A DNA stretch of 64,000 nt from Saprospiraceae bacterium. GTDB taxonomy: Bacteria > Bacteroidota > Bacteroidia > Chitinophagales > Saprospiraceae. This document shows positions 63,197-64,000 of the stretch, one piece after another. The notes beneath the pieces are model-generated. The model worked only from the letters and a program-made list of their open reading frames with translations, made no database searches and was not told the DNA's origin. Position numbers and translations under genes: made by a program. Each line of letters begins with the position of its first letter. Positions within the stretch are counted from its first letter, which is position 1. The stretch is taken from the NCBI GenBank assembly GCA_024103005.1, contig JAGFJA010000018.1, positions 1-64,000 on the forward strand. Reading direction: 5' to 3'.

Positions 63197-64000
63197 ATGA
63201 TGTATAAGAAATTGAATTTGTTAGGAGTGTTTTTGTTGTTGTTTAGTTTTGTCAGAGCACAGGATATGGAGACAGCTTACAAATTGCTTTCTTACGGTAA
63301 AAACGCTGAAGCTGTCGAAACTGCTAAGGCAGTGGTGAATGCCAATCCGGATATTATGGTTGATAAGTTTAATTTATACAGCCTGTTAAATGCAACCGAA
63401 AGGTATAGTGAAGCAGCTGAATTATTAAAAACCATTAAGGCAGCAGATGAAAAAGGACCTTATGGTAAAACAGCTGATGTATTGATGAGGTTGGATCAGG
63501 GTGCAAATCCCGATGATTTAACCGTCGATATCGACAAAGCTATCCGTAAAGGAAGGAAAGCGAAGGGCATGTTGTACAGAACGGTTGGTGAATATTTTTT
63601 ATTTAATAAAAAGCCAAATGCAGCTAAGGCAATTTCATATATCAGATCTGCTATTGATGATTATGGTCTGAAGAGTGCTTCTACCCGAATGTTATTGGGT
63701 GATGCTTATTTGCTGAAAAATGATGCCGGAAATGCTGTAACCAATTACGAGTATGCAATGGAACTGGATAAAACAAGTGCTGTACCCCACTATAAAATCG
63801 GAGTCACTTATATCCGGGCGAAAAGATATGAATTTGGCGTACCTGAATTAAGGAAGGCTATAGAAACAGACCCTTCATACGCTTTGGCTTACAAAGATCT
63901 CGGTAAATATTACTATGATGTGAATAAGTATCAGGAAGCAAAAGAAAACTATAGCAAATATCTGAGCATGGTTACTCCGACATTGCCGGAGGAAGTACAA
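63197..64000 (+). CDS. Secreted or periplasmic TPR protein (3' end outside the window)
   Basis: ATG 63197 (followed by a second ATG) opens a frame that stays open to the window end, 268 codons. It starts with a signal peptide (LLGVFLLLFSFVRAQ) and continues with TPR motifs (YKLLSYGKNAEAVETAKAVV, ASTRMLLGDAYLLKNDAGNAV, VPHYKIGVTYIRAKRYEFGV, ALAYKDLGKYYYDVNKYQEA). It follows the PstS-like gene by 41 bp and belongs to the same operon. Probably a periplasmic scaffold; partner unknown. Confidence 0.88.
   Translation, partial: MMYKKLNLLGVFLLLFSFVRAQDMETAYKLLSYGKNAEAVETAKAVVNANPDIMVDKFNLYSLLNATERYSEAAELLKTIKAADEKGPYGKTADVLMRLDQGANPDDLTVDIDKAIRKGRKAKGMLYRTVGEYFLFNKKPNAAKAISYIRSAIDDYGLKSASTRMLLGDAYLLKNDAGNAVTNYEYAMELDKTSAVPHYKIGVTYIRAKRYEFGVPELRKAIETDPSYALAYKDLGKYYYDVNKYQEAKENYSKYLSMVTPTLPEEVQ

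Overview
The window looks like a chromosomal segment of a low-GC member of the Bacteroidota, most likely of the Saprospiria/Chitinophagia type. The support is: several secreted proteins with type A or type B (CHU_C) type IX secretion C-terminal domains, a tricorn-type protease, Bacteroidota -7 promoter boxes (TAnnTTTG) in front of gyrB, rplY, rlmN, the DEAD-box helicase and the exbB operon, an HU-TPR-bS22-like-rng cluster, and an AURKAIP1/COX24-type 31-residue protein. One tRNA gene (Arg, TCT) and no rRNA were seen.

Region 1 (1-4450) is accessory DNA. A decayed tyrosine recombinase / possible IS91-like remnant is followed by three single-gene units, all on the + strand: a TIR-like nucleotide-binding protein, a NucS-like/DUF5655 nuclease-like protein and a VOC-fold lipoprotein. 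They are separated by near-identical blocks of about 390 bp. The first bases of each unit (after G^TT) are complementary to the bases just after its own gene, as expected of integron-type cassettes. The blocks are far longer than ordinary attC sites and carry interlocking inverted repeats. I see no intact integron integrase.

Region 2 (4450-12080): TMEM175-like channel, proline racemase/hydroxyproline epimerase family enzyme, CLC-CBS protein with a channel-like residue at the inner proton-glutamate position, a T9SS beta-helix protein, an OmdA/YdeI protein, an arsenate reductase remnant and tRNA-Arg.

Region 3 (12.15-17.95 kb) is bracketed by two copies of an internally deleted IS5-type transposase fragment. 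Between them lie a histidine kinase gene broken by two in-frame stops, its intact LytTR response regulator, an RhlE-type helicase and a cold-shock protein.

Region 4 (18-28.6 kb), mostly minus strand: tricorn protease, AraC regulator with an HMA-like N-terminus, TIGR01777 epimerase-like protein, a lipoprotein, and a run of secreted T9SS proteins. The last of these has a 13-unit pentanucleotide tract between its ATG and its signal peptide and is presently out of frame (a candidate phase-variable locus).

Region 5 (29-58.4 kb) is largely housekeeping: mnmH-selD (selenouridine tRNA modification), tmk, a cyclase-family hydrolase, pbpC, gyrB, rng, HU, an S24 repressor, hisC, rplY, an Rpn-type nuclease, yggS, rlmN, a GHMP kinase, and a three-gene operon of ILVBL-like TPP enzyme, isochorismatase-like hydrolase and acyl-CoA ligase. 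Region 6 (58.8 kb to the end) is an exbB-exbD-exbD-tonB-hypothetical-pstS-like-TPR operon with a well-formed promoter; the TPR gene runs off the window.
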